A DNA stretch of 64,000 nucleotides from Sphingomonas sp. (lineage in GTDB: Bacteria; Pseudomonadota; Alphaproteobacteria; Sphingomonadales; Sphingomonadaceae): contig NZ_JAHBZI010000002.1 in assembly GCF_019635515.1 (NCBI RefSeq), positions 103,664-167,663 on the forward strand. Direction: 5' to 3'. The stretch's first letter is position 1; the number at the start of each line of letters is the position of its first letter. Of this stretch, positions 35,855 through 44,495 are shown in pieces. The notes under the pieces were generated by a model. That model was given only the letters and a program-made list of their open reading frames with translations, was not told the DNA's origin and ran no database searches. The position numbers were made by a program, and so were the translations under genes.

Positions 35855-37428
35855 GGCACCAGCACCGTATCGATCGCATCCGGCAGCGTCTCGGGATAAT
35901 CGATCGTGTAATGCAGCCCGCGGCTTTCCTTGCGGTGGAGCGCCGAGCGGACGATCAGGTCGGCCGATTCCAGCAGGTTGCGCAGCTCGATCAGGTCGGG
36001 CGTAACGCGGAAATGGCCGTAATAGTCGTTCACTTCCTCGCGCAGCATCTGGATGCGATGCGCCGCGCGCTCGAGCCGCTTGGTCGAGCGGACGATGCCG
36101 ACATAATTCCACATGAAGCGGCGGATCTCGGTCCAGTTCTGCTTGATGACGACTTCCTCGTCGGAATGCGTCACCCGGCTCTCATCCCATGGCCGGATCG
36201 CCGGTGGCGGGGCGAGGTCGCCCCAATTGGCGGTGATGTCGGCCGCCGCCGCCTCGCCGAACACGAAGCATTCGAGCAATGAGTTGCTCGCCAGGCGATT
36301 GGCGCCGTGCAGTCCCGACTGGCTGACTTCGCCGGCGGCGTAGAGATGTGGCAGGTCGGTCCGCCCGGCGCGGTCGATCACCACCCCGCCACAGGTGTAA
36401 TGCTGGGCCGGCACCACCGGGATCGGTTGCCTGGTCATGTCGATGCCGAGCCCGATCAGCTTTTCGTAGATGTTCGGGAAATGCTCGCGGACGAATTCGG
36501 GCGGCTGATGGCTGATGTCGAGATGGACATAGTCGAGGCCGAGCCGCTTGATCTCATGGTCGATTGCCCGCGCCACCACGTCGCGCGGCGCCAGCTCGGC
36601 GCGCGGGTCGAAATCGGGCATGAAGCGATGGCCGGTACCCGGTATCTTCAGCTGCCCGCCCTCGCCGCGCACCGCTTCGGTGATCAGGAAGTTCTTGACC
36701 TCGAGATTGTAGAGGCAGGTCGGGTGGAACTGCATGAATTCCATATTCGAGATCCGGCACCCCGCGCGCCACGCCATGGCGATGCCGTCGCCGGTCGCGC
36801 CGCGCGGCGCGGTCGAGAACAGATAGGTCCGCCCCGCCCCGCCGGTGGCGAGGATCGTCGCCCGCGCCGTGAACAGCTCCACCGCGTTGCTGGCGCGGTT
36901 GAAGGCATAGACGCCCCAGACATTGCCCGCCCCCGAATAGCGGGTCTCGTGGCGGCTGGTGGCGAGATCGACCACCACCATGTCCGGCACCAGGGTGATG
37001 TTGGGATGCGCGCGCGCGGCGTTGAGCAGGGCCTCCTGCACCGCCCATCCGGTCGCGTCGTTGACATGGACGATGCGGCGGTGGCTGTGCCCGCCCTCGC
37101 GGGTCAGATGCAGCGCGTCACGCTCATGGTTGAACGGCACGCCGAGCTTCTCGAGCCGCTCGATCGCCGCTGGCGCGTTCTCGACGACGAACTCGACGGT
37201 GTCGCGGTCGTTGAGGCCCGCCCCGGCGATCATCGTGTCCTCGATATGGCTCTCGAACGTGTCGCCGGGCTCGAGCACCGCCGCGATGCCGCCCTGCGCC
37301 CAGGCCGTCGCCCCTTCGTTGAGCGCGCCCTTGGCAAGCACCGTCACCTTGAAGCGCTCGGCCAGGTTGAGCGCCGCGGTCAGCCCCGCCGCGCCCGAAC
37401 CGATGATCAGGATGTCGCTCTCGTGCAT
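35851..37428 (-). CDS. nadB: L-aspartate oxidase
   Basis: 525 residues from ATG 37428. FAD-binding 'ILIIGSGAAGLTAALNLAERF', 'NEGATAWAQGGIAAVL', 'TREGGHSHRRIVHVNDATG', 'HPTCLYN' and 'QHYTCGGVVIDRAGRTDLPHLYAAGEVS' are typical of NadB rather than SdhA, as is the His-Ser-Arg set for aspartate. First enzyme of de novo NAD synthesis, giving iminoaspartate. nadA and nadC are not in the window. A 270-bp repeat element starts 12 bases before its start codon. Confidence 0.95.
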   Translation of the reverse strand: MHESDILIIGSGAAGLTAALNLAERFKVTVLAKGALNEGATAWAQGGIAAVLEPGDTFESHIEDTMIAGAGLNDRDTVEFVVENAPAAIERLEKLGVPFNHERDALHLTREGGHSHRRIVHVNDATGWAVQEALLNAARAHPNITLVPDMVVVDLATSRHETRYSGAGNVWGVYAFNRASNAVELFTARATILATGGAGRTYLFSTAPRGATGDGIAMAWRAGCRISNMEFMQFHPTCLYNLEVKNFLITEAVRGEGGQLKIPGTGHRFMPDFDPRAELAPRDVVARAIDHEIKRLGLDYVHLDISHQPPEFVREHFPNIYEKLIGLGIDMTRQPIPVVPAQHYTCGGVVIDRAGRTDLPHLYAAGEVSQSGLHGANRLASNSLLECFVFGEAAAADITANWGDLAPPPAIRPWDESRVTHSDEEVVIKQNWTEIRRFMWNYVGIVRSTKRLERAAHRIQMLREEVNDYYGHFRVTPDLIELRNLLESADLIVRSALHRKESRGLHYTIDYPETLPDAIDTVLVP

Positions 37429-37440
37429 CCCTATAGCCTT

Positions 37441-37710
37441 AGGGTCCGTGCTCGATACCGGCAACGGTCGTGATCGCCTTGTGAAGTCTGATGGCAAGGC
37501 GGATTGCGCAGCGCGGGCTGGTGGCCCGTGCAAGCGATCCAACGCAGGTCCATCGGGCTTCACAAGGCGACCCCGCAGGGGCGGGCGCCTTTTGGCGCCG
37601 GGCTGCGGCATTCGTCGGTCACGAGGGCGCAACCTCGCTCCCTCCTCATTTCTTGCCCAACGCCAAAATGCGCTCCGTCACAACCATTGCCGGTATCGAG
37701 CACGGACCCT
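37441..37710. repeat. 270-bp element bounded by long inverted repeats (MITE-like)
   Basis: Nearly fills the 337-bp gap between nadB and the esterase gene. The first 24 bases (37441-37464, AGGGTCCGTGCTCGATACCG...) are a perfect reverse complement of the last 24 (37687-37710), and pairing continues for about 33 bases with three mismatches. Inside the left half is a second inverted pair, 37474-37494 with 37550-37570 (19 of 21 match), and a GGCGCC-TTTT-GGCGCC hairpin follows near 37590. No open frame inside looks coding. Target-site duplication is not evident by eye. Confidence 0.8.
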
Positions 37711-37765
37711 GGAGGCGCGAGGCACCCGCTGTACAGGCTCGCCGCGCGGCCATAGGTTCTGGCCC

Positions 37766-38653
37766 ATGCGTTTCCTGCTCGCCCTTGCCGCCCTGATCCT
37801 CCTCGCGCCCGCCGCCCAGGCCCAGGACTGCCTCTTCCGCACTCCCGGCGCCACGCAGCGGATCGAGATCGGCACCACCGGCCGCGCGATGCTGGTCCAT
37901 TTCCCCAAGGGCCGCTACGGCCCCGCGCCTCTGGTCTGGCTGTTCCACGGCAGCGGCGGCAGCGGCGAACAGGTGCTCAAGGGCTCGAAGCTCGCCGAGA
38001 CCGCCGACAAATATGGCTTCGTCGTCGCCGCGCCCGATGGCGGCATCCCGGTCGACAAGGGGTTCGTCTGGAATATTCCCGGCGTGCCGACGATCACCGG
38101 CAAGGTGCCCGGCCCCGACGATGCCAACGACGTCGCCTTCGTCGCGGCGGCGAGCGACTGGCTGAAGGCGCAGCACTGCGTCGATCCCGCACGCGTCTAT
38201 GCCACCGGCATTTCCGGCGGCGGGCGGATGACGTCATGGCTGGGCTGCGTCGCCGCGCGGCGCTTCGCGGCGATCGCCCCGGTCGTCGGCCTGCGTGCGG
38301 GCAATCCACTGGCCGGCAATCCGCGCGTCCCCGACCCCACCACCTGCGAACCCGCCGCGCCGATGCCGATCCTCGCCTTTGCCGGCGATACCGACACCAC
38401 CAATCCGATCCAGGGCGGCGGCACCGGCTATTGGCAATATACGATGCACATGGCCCAGGCGCGCTGGGCCGATCTCAACGGCTGCCGTAGCGGCCCGGCG
38501 ACGCGCGATCTGAGCGGCACGCTTTACGAGGTCCGCTACAGCGATTGCCGGGGCGGCGCCGAGGTGATCGGCCGTATCGAGCGCGGCGGCAAACATGTCT
38601 GGCTTGCCGACAATGATGCGATGTGGGCCTTCTTCGCGCGGCATCGCCGCTGA
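37766..38653 (+). CDS. Secreted PHB depolymerase/LpqC-type esterase
   Basis: 295 residues. Signal peptide 'MRFLLALAALILLAPAAQAQ' with cleavage after AQA. The alpha/beta-hydrolase core has the oxyanion region 'PLVWLFHGSGGSGEQV', the nucleophile in 'YATGISGGGRMTSWLGC' and a late 'GKHVW' with the catalytic His. This fits the LpqC family (PHB depolymerase/feruloyl esterase-like). Exported; the substrate could be a short-chain polyester or an ester-linked polysaccharide. The stop overlaps the next start by one base. ATG 37766 lies just beyond the repeat element, which may contribute its promoter. Confidence 0.82.
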   Translation: MRFLLALAALILLAPAAQAQDCLFRTPGATQRIEIGTTGRAMLVHFPKGRYGPAPLVWLFHGSGGSGEQVLKGSKLAETADKYGFVVAAPDGGIPVDKGFVWNIPGVPTITGKVPGPDDANDVAFVAAASDWLKAQHCVDPARVYATGISGGGRMTSWLGCVAARRFAAIAPVVGLRAGNPLAGNPRVPDPTTCEPAAPMPILAFAGDTDTTNPIQGGGTGYWQYTMHMAQARWADLNGCRSGPATRDLSGTLYEVRYSDCRGGAEVIGRIERGGKHVWLADNDAMWAFFARHRR

Positions 38654-39177
38654 TGGACGAAGCCAGGCGGCAGGCGCTCTACGCGCGGCGCGAGGCGATC
38701 CTCGCCGAGGCCGCGCGGCAGGATTGGATCAAGCACCGCGCCGAATATGTCGCGATGGTGCCGATCCTGAAGGCGCTGGAGGATGCCGGCGACGACTATG
38801 ACAGCTACGGCTTTCGCGAACTGCGGGGCGCCCTCAACCATTGGGCGTGCTATCCTGATCGCTATCCCTTCCAGGAAATAAGCCGCGCCGATCTCCCGGC
38901 CGATTCGGCGGCGCGTGACGCCATGATCCTCGATTATCTACGCGAGCGCTTCGGCGGGGACGACCGGATCACCGTCGTGCTGCGTCGCGAGGAGCTGGTG
39001 CTGTCATTGCGCTGGCCGGTACTGGTCCGCCATCTCGATACTCTGTTCGAGAACGCCAAGAGCAACTGGCTGGCCTTTGTAGATCCACCCGCCGACTGGA
39101 TCATCGCCACCTATCATGTCGATGCGCTAGAAGTGAGCCACATCCACACCGGCACGCTCGTCCATCGCGAGGACTAG
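38653..39177 (+). CDS. Hypothetical protein, 174 residues
   Basis: A soluble, charged protein starting with a long helix (about 1-60, 'DEARRQALYARREAILAEAAR') and ending in a beta-rich part 'WIIATYHVDALEVSHIHTG'. No family recognised and no catalytic motif obvious. It is joined to the esterase gene (TGATG overlap) and runs tail to tail with the ABC ATPase gene. It behaves like a real gene in codon use and coupling. Confidence 0.7.
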   Translation: MDEARRQALYARREAILAEAARQDWIKHRAEYVAMVPILKALEDAGDDYDSYGFRELRGALNHWACYPDRYPFQEISRADLPADSAARDAMILDYLRERFGGDDRITVVLRREELVLSLRWPVLVRHLDTLFENAKSNWLAFVDPPADWIIATYHVDALEVSHIHTGTLVHRED

Positions 39178-40091
39178 GCCGCGCGCGTCAGATTGAGGAA
39201 CACGTCCTCCAGATCGGCCTCGCGGGTCGAGACATCGACGATCCCCAGACCCGCCGCTTGCACCGCGCCGAGCACTTCGCCGGCATTCGCCTGATCCTTG
39301 CGATAGGTGATCACCAGCGTCCGCTCGCCCTTCAGTTCGATCTTCTGGAAGCAGCGATTCTCGGGCGTCGTAGTCAGGTCGCGGTCGACGGTGACCTCGA
39401 CCACCTTCTCCTGCGCCATCCCCACCAGCTCGCGCGTCGGCTTATTGGCGATCAACTTGCCGTGGTTGATGATCGCGATCCTGTCGCAGAGCTGCTCGGC
39501 TTCCTCCAGATAATGCGTGGTCAGCACCACCGTCACGCCGCGCTGGTTCAATTCGCGGACATAGGCCCAGAGCTGCTGGCGAAGCTCGACATCGACGCCC
39601 GCGGTCGGCTCGTCGAGGACCAGCACCGGCGGCGAATGGACCATCGCCTTGGCGACCATCAGCCGCCGCTTCATGCCGCCGGACAGCGTCCGCGAATAGG
39701 CATCGGCCTTGTCCTCCAGATGCACCGCGCGCAGCAGCGCCATCGGATCGAAATCGCCCTTGCGGACGCCGTAAAGCCCCGCCTGGATCTCCAGCGTCTC
39801 CTTGGGCGTGAAGAACGGATCGAACAGGATTTCCTGATTGACGATCCCGATCGATGCCTTGGCATTGCGCGGATGCTGGTCGATATCGAAGCCCCAGATC
39901 GAAACCTCGCCGCCGCTCTTGTTGACCAGCCCGGCAAGGATATTGATCAGCGTCGACTTGCCGGCGCCATTGGGCCCGAGCAACCCGAAGATCTCGCCGC
40001 GCGGGACATCGAAACTGACCCCGTCGAGCGCGCGCTTGCCGCCCTTGTAGGTCTTGCAGAGATTGTCGATCGCGATCGCGGCCTGGGTCAT
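39174..40091 (-). CDS. ABC transporter ATP-binding protein (ABC-2 exporter type)
   Basis: 305 residues. Walker A 'GLLGPNGAGKSTL', Q-loop 'IVNQEILFDPFFTPKETL', signature 'LSGGMKRRLMVAKAM', Walker B 'PVLVLDEPTAGVD', H-loop 'TTHYLEEAEQL'. A C-terminal extension of about 80 residues (ferredoxin-like, DUF4162 style) is typical of ABC-2-type drug or lipid exporters. No permease gene lies beside it in the window, so the partner is elsewhere. It is divergent from the zf-CHCC gene, with a hairpin repeat between them. Confidence 0.92.
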   Translation of the reverse strand: MTQAAIAIDNLCKTYKGGKRALDGVSFDVPRGEIFGLLGPNGAGKSTLINILAGLVNKSGGEVSIWGFDIDQHPRNAKASIGIVNQEILFDPFFTPKETLEIQAGLYGVRKGDFDPMALLRAVHLEDKADAYSRTLSGGMKRRLMVAKAMVHSPPVLVLDEPTAGVDVELRQQLWAYVRELNQRGVTVVLTTHYLEEAEQLCDRIAIINHGKLIANKPTRELVGMAQEKVVEVTVDRDLTTTPENRCFQKIELKGERTLVITYRKDQANAGEVLGAVQAAGLGIVDVSTREADLEDVFLNLTRAA

Positions 40092-40127
40092 GGCCGGGAA
40101 CTAGGCCGATCTCCTATTATCCTCAAC

Positions 40128-40156
40128 CGTCATCCTGAACTTGTTTCAGCATGACG
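40128..40156. repeat. Short palindromic repeat with CTTGT loop
   Basis: CGTCATCCTGAA and TTCAGCATGACG pair at 11 of 12 positions around the loop CTTGT. The loop and flanks (GAACTTGTTTC) resemble the palindrome at 53829 (GGACTTGTTCC), so the two seem to belong to one family. It lies between divergent starts and has no T run, so it is not a terminator. Confidence 0.7.
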
Positions 40157-40203
40157 ATGGGAAGGAATTGAAGCGACGCGAATGAGTCGCTAACCGGTTC
40201 TCC

Positions 40204-40434
40204 ATGATCGCACCGCCCGAAACCATCCGCACCAGCACCGCCCGCGTCGCCTGTGACGGCTCCGGCCCCGGCGTGCCCGCGGCGCTCGGCCATCCGCGCG
40301 TGTTCCTGCAGATCGACGAGCATGGCTATGTCGATTGCGGCTATTGCGACCGCCGCTTCGTGCTGATCGGCGGGCCCGCCGATGGCGTCGATCAGTCGCA
40401 GCTGCCCGACATCGCGTCAGGCTCTAGCCTGTAA
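40204..40434 (+). CDS. Zinc-finger protein, zf-CHCC (NDUFS6-like)
   Basis: 76 residues. Cys-x(n)-His-x(n)-Cys-x2-Cys ligands are seen in 'VACDGSGP', 'ALGHPRVFLQID' and 'VDCGYCDRRFVL', the zf-CHCC pattern. The family includes the mitochondrial complex I subunit NDUFS6 and small alphaproteobacterial proteins tied to complex I. Role here is inferred from that relationship. 54 bases ahead of tldD. Confidence 0.85.
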   Translation: MIAPPETIRTSTARVACDGSGPGVPAALGHPRVFLQIDEHGYVDCGYCDRRFVLIGGPADGVDQSQLPDIASGSSL

Positions 40435-40488
40435 GCGCAACCAAGACTCCCGGCTGGCGCCTCGGTCTAATCGCCCTATATCTGTGGG

Positions 40489-41916
40489 ATGAGTATTCCG
40501 TCAGACCCGCGTGCATTTCTCTACCGCGACAGCTTCGACCCCGACACCGCCACCCGGTTGACCGCCGATGCACTGTCGCGCGCCGAGGATGGCGAGCTCT
40601 ATCTGCAATATCGCAAGACCGAAGCGTTCGGCTTCGACGATGGCCGGCTGAAGACCGCGAGCTTCGATACGCAATCGGGGTTCGGCCTCCGCGCGGTATC
40701 GGGCGAGACCACCGCCTTCGCCCATGCCAATGAGATCACGCCGGCCGCGATCCGCCGCGCCGCCGAGACGATGGCGCTGATCGATCCCGCCAAGGGCGAG
40801 CGCGCCGCGCCGCCGCAGGGCAACAACCGCCACCTCTATACCGATCAGGATCCGCTCGATCTCGTCCCCTTCGCCGACAAGGTGAATCTGTGCCAGACGA
40901 TCGACGCCGCCGCCCGCGCCCGCGATCCGCGCGTCGTCCAGGTCTCGGTCAGCCTCACCGGCCAGTGGAGCGTGGTCGAGATCGTCCGCCCCGACGGCTT
41001 CATCGCCACCGATGTGCGGCCCCTGGTCCGCCTCAACGTCAGCATCGTGGTGGAGCAGAATGGCAAGCGCGAGACCGGCACCTTCGGCACCGGGGGCCGC
41101 GCGCTCTATGACCGGCTGCTCGAGCCCGCCACCTGGAACCGCGCGATCGATGAGGCACTCGCGCAAGCCTTGGTGAATCTGGACGCCGAGGAAGCACCCG
41201 CCGGCGACATGACCGTGCTGTGCGGCCCCGGTTGGCCCGGCGTGCTGCTTCACGAAGCGGTCGGCCACGGCCTCGAAGGCGATTTCAACCGCAAGGGCAC
41301 CAGCGCCTTTTCCGGCCGCATCGGCGAGCGCGTCGCGGCGAAGGGCGTCACCGTCGTCGACGATGGTTCGATGGAGGCGCGGCGCGGCTCGCTGTCGATC
41401 GACGACGAAGGCACGCCGACACAGGAGACGATCCTGATCGAGGACGGCATCCTCAAAGGCTATATCCAGGACCGTCTCAACGCCCGGCTGATGGGCGTCG
41501 CCCCCACCGGCAATGGCCGGCGCGAGAGTTTCCAGCACGCGCCGATGCCGCGGATGACCAACACCTTCATGCGGGCTGGCCAAGACGATCCCGCCGAGCT
41601 GATGAGCCGGGTGAAGAAGGGAATTTACGCGCGCAGCTTTGGCGGTGGGCAGGTCGATATCGTCTCGGGCAAATTCGTGTTCAGCTGCACCGAGGCGTAC
41701 CGGATCGAGAACGGCAAGCTCGGCCGACCGATCAAGGGCGCGACGCTGATCGGCGACGGCCCGAATGTGCTCCACAAGGTCAGCGGCATCGGCAACGATT
41801 TCGCCCTCGACGAGGGCATCGGCATGTGCGGCAAGGGCGGGCAATCGGTACCTGCCGGCGTCGGCCAGCCGACCCTACTGGTCGAGGGGCTGACCGTCGG
41901 TGGAACGGCGGCCTGA
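40489..41916 (+). CDS. tldD: Metalloprotease TldD
   Basis: 475 residues. The metal site is H-E-x3-H in 'LLHEAVGHGLEGDFN' near residue 255, with a further Cys in 'FSCTEAYRIENGKLG'. 'FDDGRLKTASFDTQSGFGLRAV' and 'RMTNTFMRAGQDDP' are family signatures. TldD works with TldE (PmbA) on peptide modification and antitoxin turnover; no tldE is in the window. Its stop overlaps the next start (TGATG). Confidence 0.95.
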   Translation: MSIPSDPRAFLYRDSFDPDTATRLTADALSRAEDGELYLQYRKTEAFGFDDGRLKTASFDTQSGFGLRAVSGETTAFAHANEITPAAIRRAAETMALIDPAKGERAAPPQGNNRHLYTDQDPLDLVPFADKVNLCQTIDAAARARDPRVVQVSVSLTGQWSVVEIVRPDGFIATDVRPLVRLNVSIVVEQNGKRETGTFGTGGRALYDRLLEPATWNRAIDEALAQALVNLDAEEAPAGDMTVLCGPGWPGVLLHEAVGHGLEGDFNRKGTSAFSGRIGERVAAKGVTVVDDGSMEARRGSLSIDDEGTPTQETILIEDGILKGYIQDRLNARLMGVAPTGNGRRESFQHAPMPRMTNTFMRAGQDDPAELMSRVKKGIYARSFGGGQVDIVSGKFVFSCTEAYRIENGKLGRPIKGATLIGDGPNVLHKVSGIGNDFALDEGIGMCGKGGQSVPAGVGQPTLLVEGLTVGGTAA

Positions 41917-42116
41917 TGGCGCTCGTCGAACTCGGCCGCTTCGACCGGCAGGAAGCCTATATCGTCCAGTCGCGGCTCGAAGATGCCGGCATCATGTCGT
42001 TCATCTTCGATGCCGACAGCAGCCTGATGTACGGATCCTACCTCATTCAGGCGCGCGTGATGGTCGATGACGAGGACCTTACGGCGGCCCGCGAAGTCGC
42101 CGCCAAACCTGCCTGA
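41916..42116 (+). CDS. DUF2007-type small protein (putative signal transducing)
   Basis: 66 residues: 'ELGRFDRQEAYIVQSRLEDAGIMSFIFD' followed by 'ARVMVDDEDLTAAREV', a single ferredoxin-like fold seen in DUF2007 proteins, of unsettled function. It overlaps tldD by one base and is probably cotranscribed. Confidence 0.75.
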   Translation: MALVELGRFDRQEAYIVQSRLEDAGIMSFIFDADSSLMYGSYLIQARVMVDDEDLTAAREVAAKPA

Positions 42117-42209
42117 TTTTTAAGCAGCCTTTCGCAACTGCACAAAAAGTTACCGCGCATTAAACTTTGATTGCGCCGAAGCCGCGTGGAATCGCGCGAT
42201 TCGTGCGGC

Positions 42210-42225
42210 TGGCACGGTGCTTGCT
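42210..42225 (+). promoter_or_regulatory. Sigma54 (-24/-12) promoter for glnK-amtB
   Basis: TGGCACGGTGCTTGCT matches the sigma54 consensus TGGCAC-N5-TTGCW exactly, with GG and GC ten bases apart. It lies 55 bases before the glnK start. Upstream A/T-rich sequence with TGCAC at about 42139 could hold NtrC sites, but no clear palindrome is visible. Confidence 0.88.
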
Positions 42226-42279
42226 CTTGGAAGCCTCGGGACATTTGTCTCTCGGGGATAACCGCCAAGAGGGGGCGAC

Positions 42280-42618
42280 ATGAAGCTCATCATCGCCATC
42301 ATAAAACCGTTCAAGCTGGACGAGGTCCGCGAAGCGCTGATGCAGGTCGGCATCGCGGGCATGACCGTTACCGAGGTCAAGGGATTCGGCCGCCAGAAGG
42401 GCCAGACCGAGATTTACCGCGGTGCGGAATACAGCACCAACATGGTGCCCAAGATCAAGATCGAGATCGCCTGCGGGACGGAGATCGCCGACCGCGCGGT
42501 CGAAGCGATCCAGGCCGCGGCCAGCACCGGCGCGATCGGCGACGGCAAGATTTTCGTCCTCGATGTCGGCCAGGCCGTGCGCATCCGCACCGGCGAGACC
42601 GACGAGACGGCGCTGTGA
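42280..42618 (+). CDS. glnK: Nitrogen regulatory PII protein
   Basis: 112 residues, the standard PII length. T-loop 'GQTEIYRGAEYSTN' with the uridylylation site Tyr51, 'KIKIEIAC' and the C-terminal 'GDGKIFVLDVGQAVRIRTGETDETAL' are conserved. It binds ATP, ADP and 2-oxoglutarate and gates AmtB. AGAGGGGG precedes ATG 42280. Followed by amtB 11 bases later under one sigma54 promoter, which makes it the GlnK-type paralogue. Confidence 0.96.
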   Translation: MKLIIAIIKPFKLDEVREALMQVGIAGMTVTEVKGFGRQKGQTEIYRGAEYSTNMVPKIKIEIACGTEIADRAVEAIQAAASTGAIGDGKIFVLDVGQAVRIRTGETDETAL

Positions 42619-42629
42619 AGGGGGAATCG

Positions 42630-43937
42630 ATGAAACAAGCACTCAAGCTCGCCGGCCTGGCTGGCCTCGGTCTTTTCGCGGCGCTGCCCGCCTGGGCACA
42701 GGACGCCGCGGCGGAGACGCCCACGCTCAGCGCGGGGGACACCGCCTGGATGATGACCTCGGCGATCCTGGTCCTCGCGATGATCGTTCCGGGGCTCGCT
42801 CTGTTCTATGGCGGCCTCACCCGCACCAAGAACATGCTCTCGACCATGACCCAGATCGGCGGGGCGGCATGCTTCGCGATGCTGATCTGGGTGATCTACG
42901 GCTACACCATGGCCTTTGGCGACGGCGGCAATGCCTATGTCGGGGGCTTCGGCAAGCTGTTCCTCAAGGGCATCGCCCCCGATTCGCTGAGCGGCACCAT
43001 CCCCGAATATGTCTTCGCCAGCTTCCAGATGACCTTCGCGGCGATCACGGTCGCGCTGGTCCTGGGCGGTACCGTCGAGCGCATCAAATTCTCGGCGGTG
43101 ATGATCTTCACGCTGATCTGGCTCACGATCGTCTATTTCCCGGTCGCGCACATGGTCTGGGCGTCGGGCGGCTGGTTCTTCGAGGCCGGCGCGCTCGATT
43201 TCGCGGGCGGCACGGTGGTGCATATCAATGCCGGCGTCTCGGCGCTGGTCGCGGCGATCCTGATCGGCAAGCGCGTCGGCTATCCCACCGAGCGCATGGC
43301 GCCGCATAGCCTGACGCTCACCTTTGTCGGCACCGGCCTGCTCTGGGTCGGCTGGTTCGGCTTCAACGCCGGTTCGGCGCTGGCCGCCAACGCCACGGCG
43401 GGTCTCGCGATGATCAACACCTTCGTCGCCACGGCATCGGCGGCGTTGTTCTGGATGCTGACCGAGCGCGTCGCGGGCCATAAGGGCTCGGCGCTGGGCT
43501 TCTGCTCGGGCATCATCGCCGGGCTGGTCGCGGTCACGCCCGCCGCGGGCAATGTCGGGCCGTTCGGCGCGATCGTGCTCGGCGCGGTCGCCTCGATCGT
43601 CTGCTTCTTCTTCGTAACGGTGGTGAAGCCCAAGCTCGGCTATGACGACTCGCTCGATGCGTTCGGCATCCACGGCATTGGCGGCATCATCGGCGCGATC
43701 GGCACCGGCATCCTCTATTACCCGCAATTCGGCGGGCCCGGCGACGGTTCCAAACCGATGGTCGAGCAGGTGATCACGCAGGCGACCGCGGTCGGCGTGA
43801 CGATCGTCTGGGCCGCCATCGGCACCGCAATCGCGATCATCGTCGCCAAGGCACTCACCGGCGGCCGCGTGACCCCCGAAGTCGAGCAGGAAGGCCTCGA
43901 TCTCGGCGAACATGGCGAGCGCGCCTACAATCCGTAA
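42630..43937 (+). CDS. amtB: Ammonium transporter
   Basis: 435 residues from ATG 42630 behind GGGGGAA. Signal peptide 'LAGLGLFAALPAWAQ', then eleven transmembrane helices. The twin pore histidines are in 'VVHINAGVSALVAA' and 'FGIHGIGGIIGAIG'; 'WMMTSAILVLAMIVPGLALFYGG' forms helix 1. It conducts ammonium at low external nitrogen and is blocked by GlnK. The operon ends in hairpins at 43947 and 44013. Confidence 0.97.
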   Translation: MKQALKLAGLAGLGLFAALPAWAQDAAAETPTLSAGDTAWMMTSAILVLAMIVPGLALFYGGLTRTKNMLSTMTQIGGAACFAMLIWVIYGYTMAFGDGGNAYVGGFGKLFLKGIAPDSLSGTIPEYVFASFQMTFAAITVALVLGGTVERIKFSAVMIFTLIWLTIVYFPVAHMVWASGGWFFEAGALDFAGGTVVHINAGVSALVAAILIGKRVGYPTERMAPHSLTLTFVGTGLLWVGWFGFNAGSALAANATAGLAMINTFVATASAALFWMLTERVAGHKGSALGFCSGIIAGLVAVTPAAGNVGPFGAIVLGAVASIVCFFFVTVVKPKLGYDDSLDAFGIHGIGGIIGAIGTGILYYPQFGGPGDGSKPMVEQVITQATAVGVTIVWAAIGTAIAIIVAKALTGGRVTPEVEQEGLDLGEHGERAYNP

Positions 43938-43946
43938 CTCCAGCTC

Positions 43947-43984
43947 GGGCCTGCGCATTCACTCCTCTCCGAGTGCGCAGGCCC
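43947..43984. repeat. Stem-loop after amtB
   Basis: GGGCCTGCGCA (43947-43957) pairs perfectly with TGCGCAGGCCC (43974-43984), with a small inner CTC/GAG pairing in the 16-base loop. No T run follows directly; it probably shields the 3' end of the glnK-amtB message ahead of the terminator at 44013. Confidence 0.7.
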
Positions 43985-44012
43985 CACCCAGGTTCCTCCT
44001 GCGGACATACTT

Positions 44013-44043
44013 GGCCGGTGGTTCAAACCACCGGCCATTTTTT
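44013..44043 (+). terminator. Rho-independent terminator of glnK-amtB
   Basis: GGCCGGTGGTT-CA-AACCACCGGCC (11-base arms) followed by ATTTTTT. Stem strength and U tract are those of an intrinsic terminator on the plus strand, 76 bases after the amtB stop. Confidence 0.93.
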
Positions 44044-44072
44044 ATGCGCGTGGCCGGGTGTAGAAGCGGTGC

Positions 44073-44495
44073 ATGGCCAAGGCGGACCAGACCGGGATTC
44101 GGATGCGGATCGTGATCGAGCGGCCGGTGCCCGGGGTGATGCACAGCCTCCAATCGGGCGACGATGCGGTGCTCGATCCCAGGGCCTCGGAAGCCGGCGA
44201 GCCGCTGGCGTTCGATTTCGCCGTGCGCATCGCGCCGGGTCCCAAATTCGTCGGCGATCAGGTGCGGCGCGAGGGGCCGGAGCGCCGTTTCGTCTATATC
44301 CGCATCGGCACCCTGGCCGGCGACCCGGCCTCGCAATGGACGCGCCGGATGAAGATCGACATCCACGATATTTCGCCGGAGCTGCTCGCAAGCGCCATGA
44401 CTGGCGGCATCATCGAGACGCGCGTCAACGGTACCGGCAAGGACGGCAGCCCCGCTTGCGCCACCGTGCGCCCGACCGCCCGGCGCCTAGCCTAG
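44073..44495 (+). CDS. DUF5990 family protein
   Basis: 140 residues. 'RMRIVIERPVPGVMHSLQSG', 'FDFAVRIAPGPKFVGDQVRREGPERRFVYIRIG' (over about 50-80) and 'RRMKIDIHDIS' match the DUF5990 family, whose function is unknown. Starts 30 bases after the amtB terminator, so it needs its own promoter. Its TAG stop overlaps the stop of the GMC gene on the other strand. Confidence 0.75.
   Translation: MAKADQTGIRMRIVIERPVPGVMHSLQSGDDAVLDPRASEAGEPLAFDFAVRIAPGPKFVGDQVRREGPERRFVYIRIGTLAGDPASQWTRRMKIDIHDISPELLASAMTGGIIETRVNGTGKDGSPACATVRPTARRLA

Noticed and set aside
40128..40156. Hairpin as a transcription terminator
   Set aside because: It lies between two divergent gene starts and has no U tract on either strand.
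42117..42210. NtrC binding site upstream of the sigma54 promoter
   Set aside because: Only a loose TGCAC half site is visible; no palindrome that I would report as a feature.
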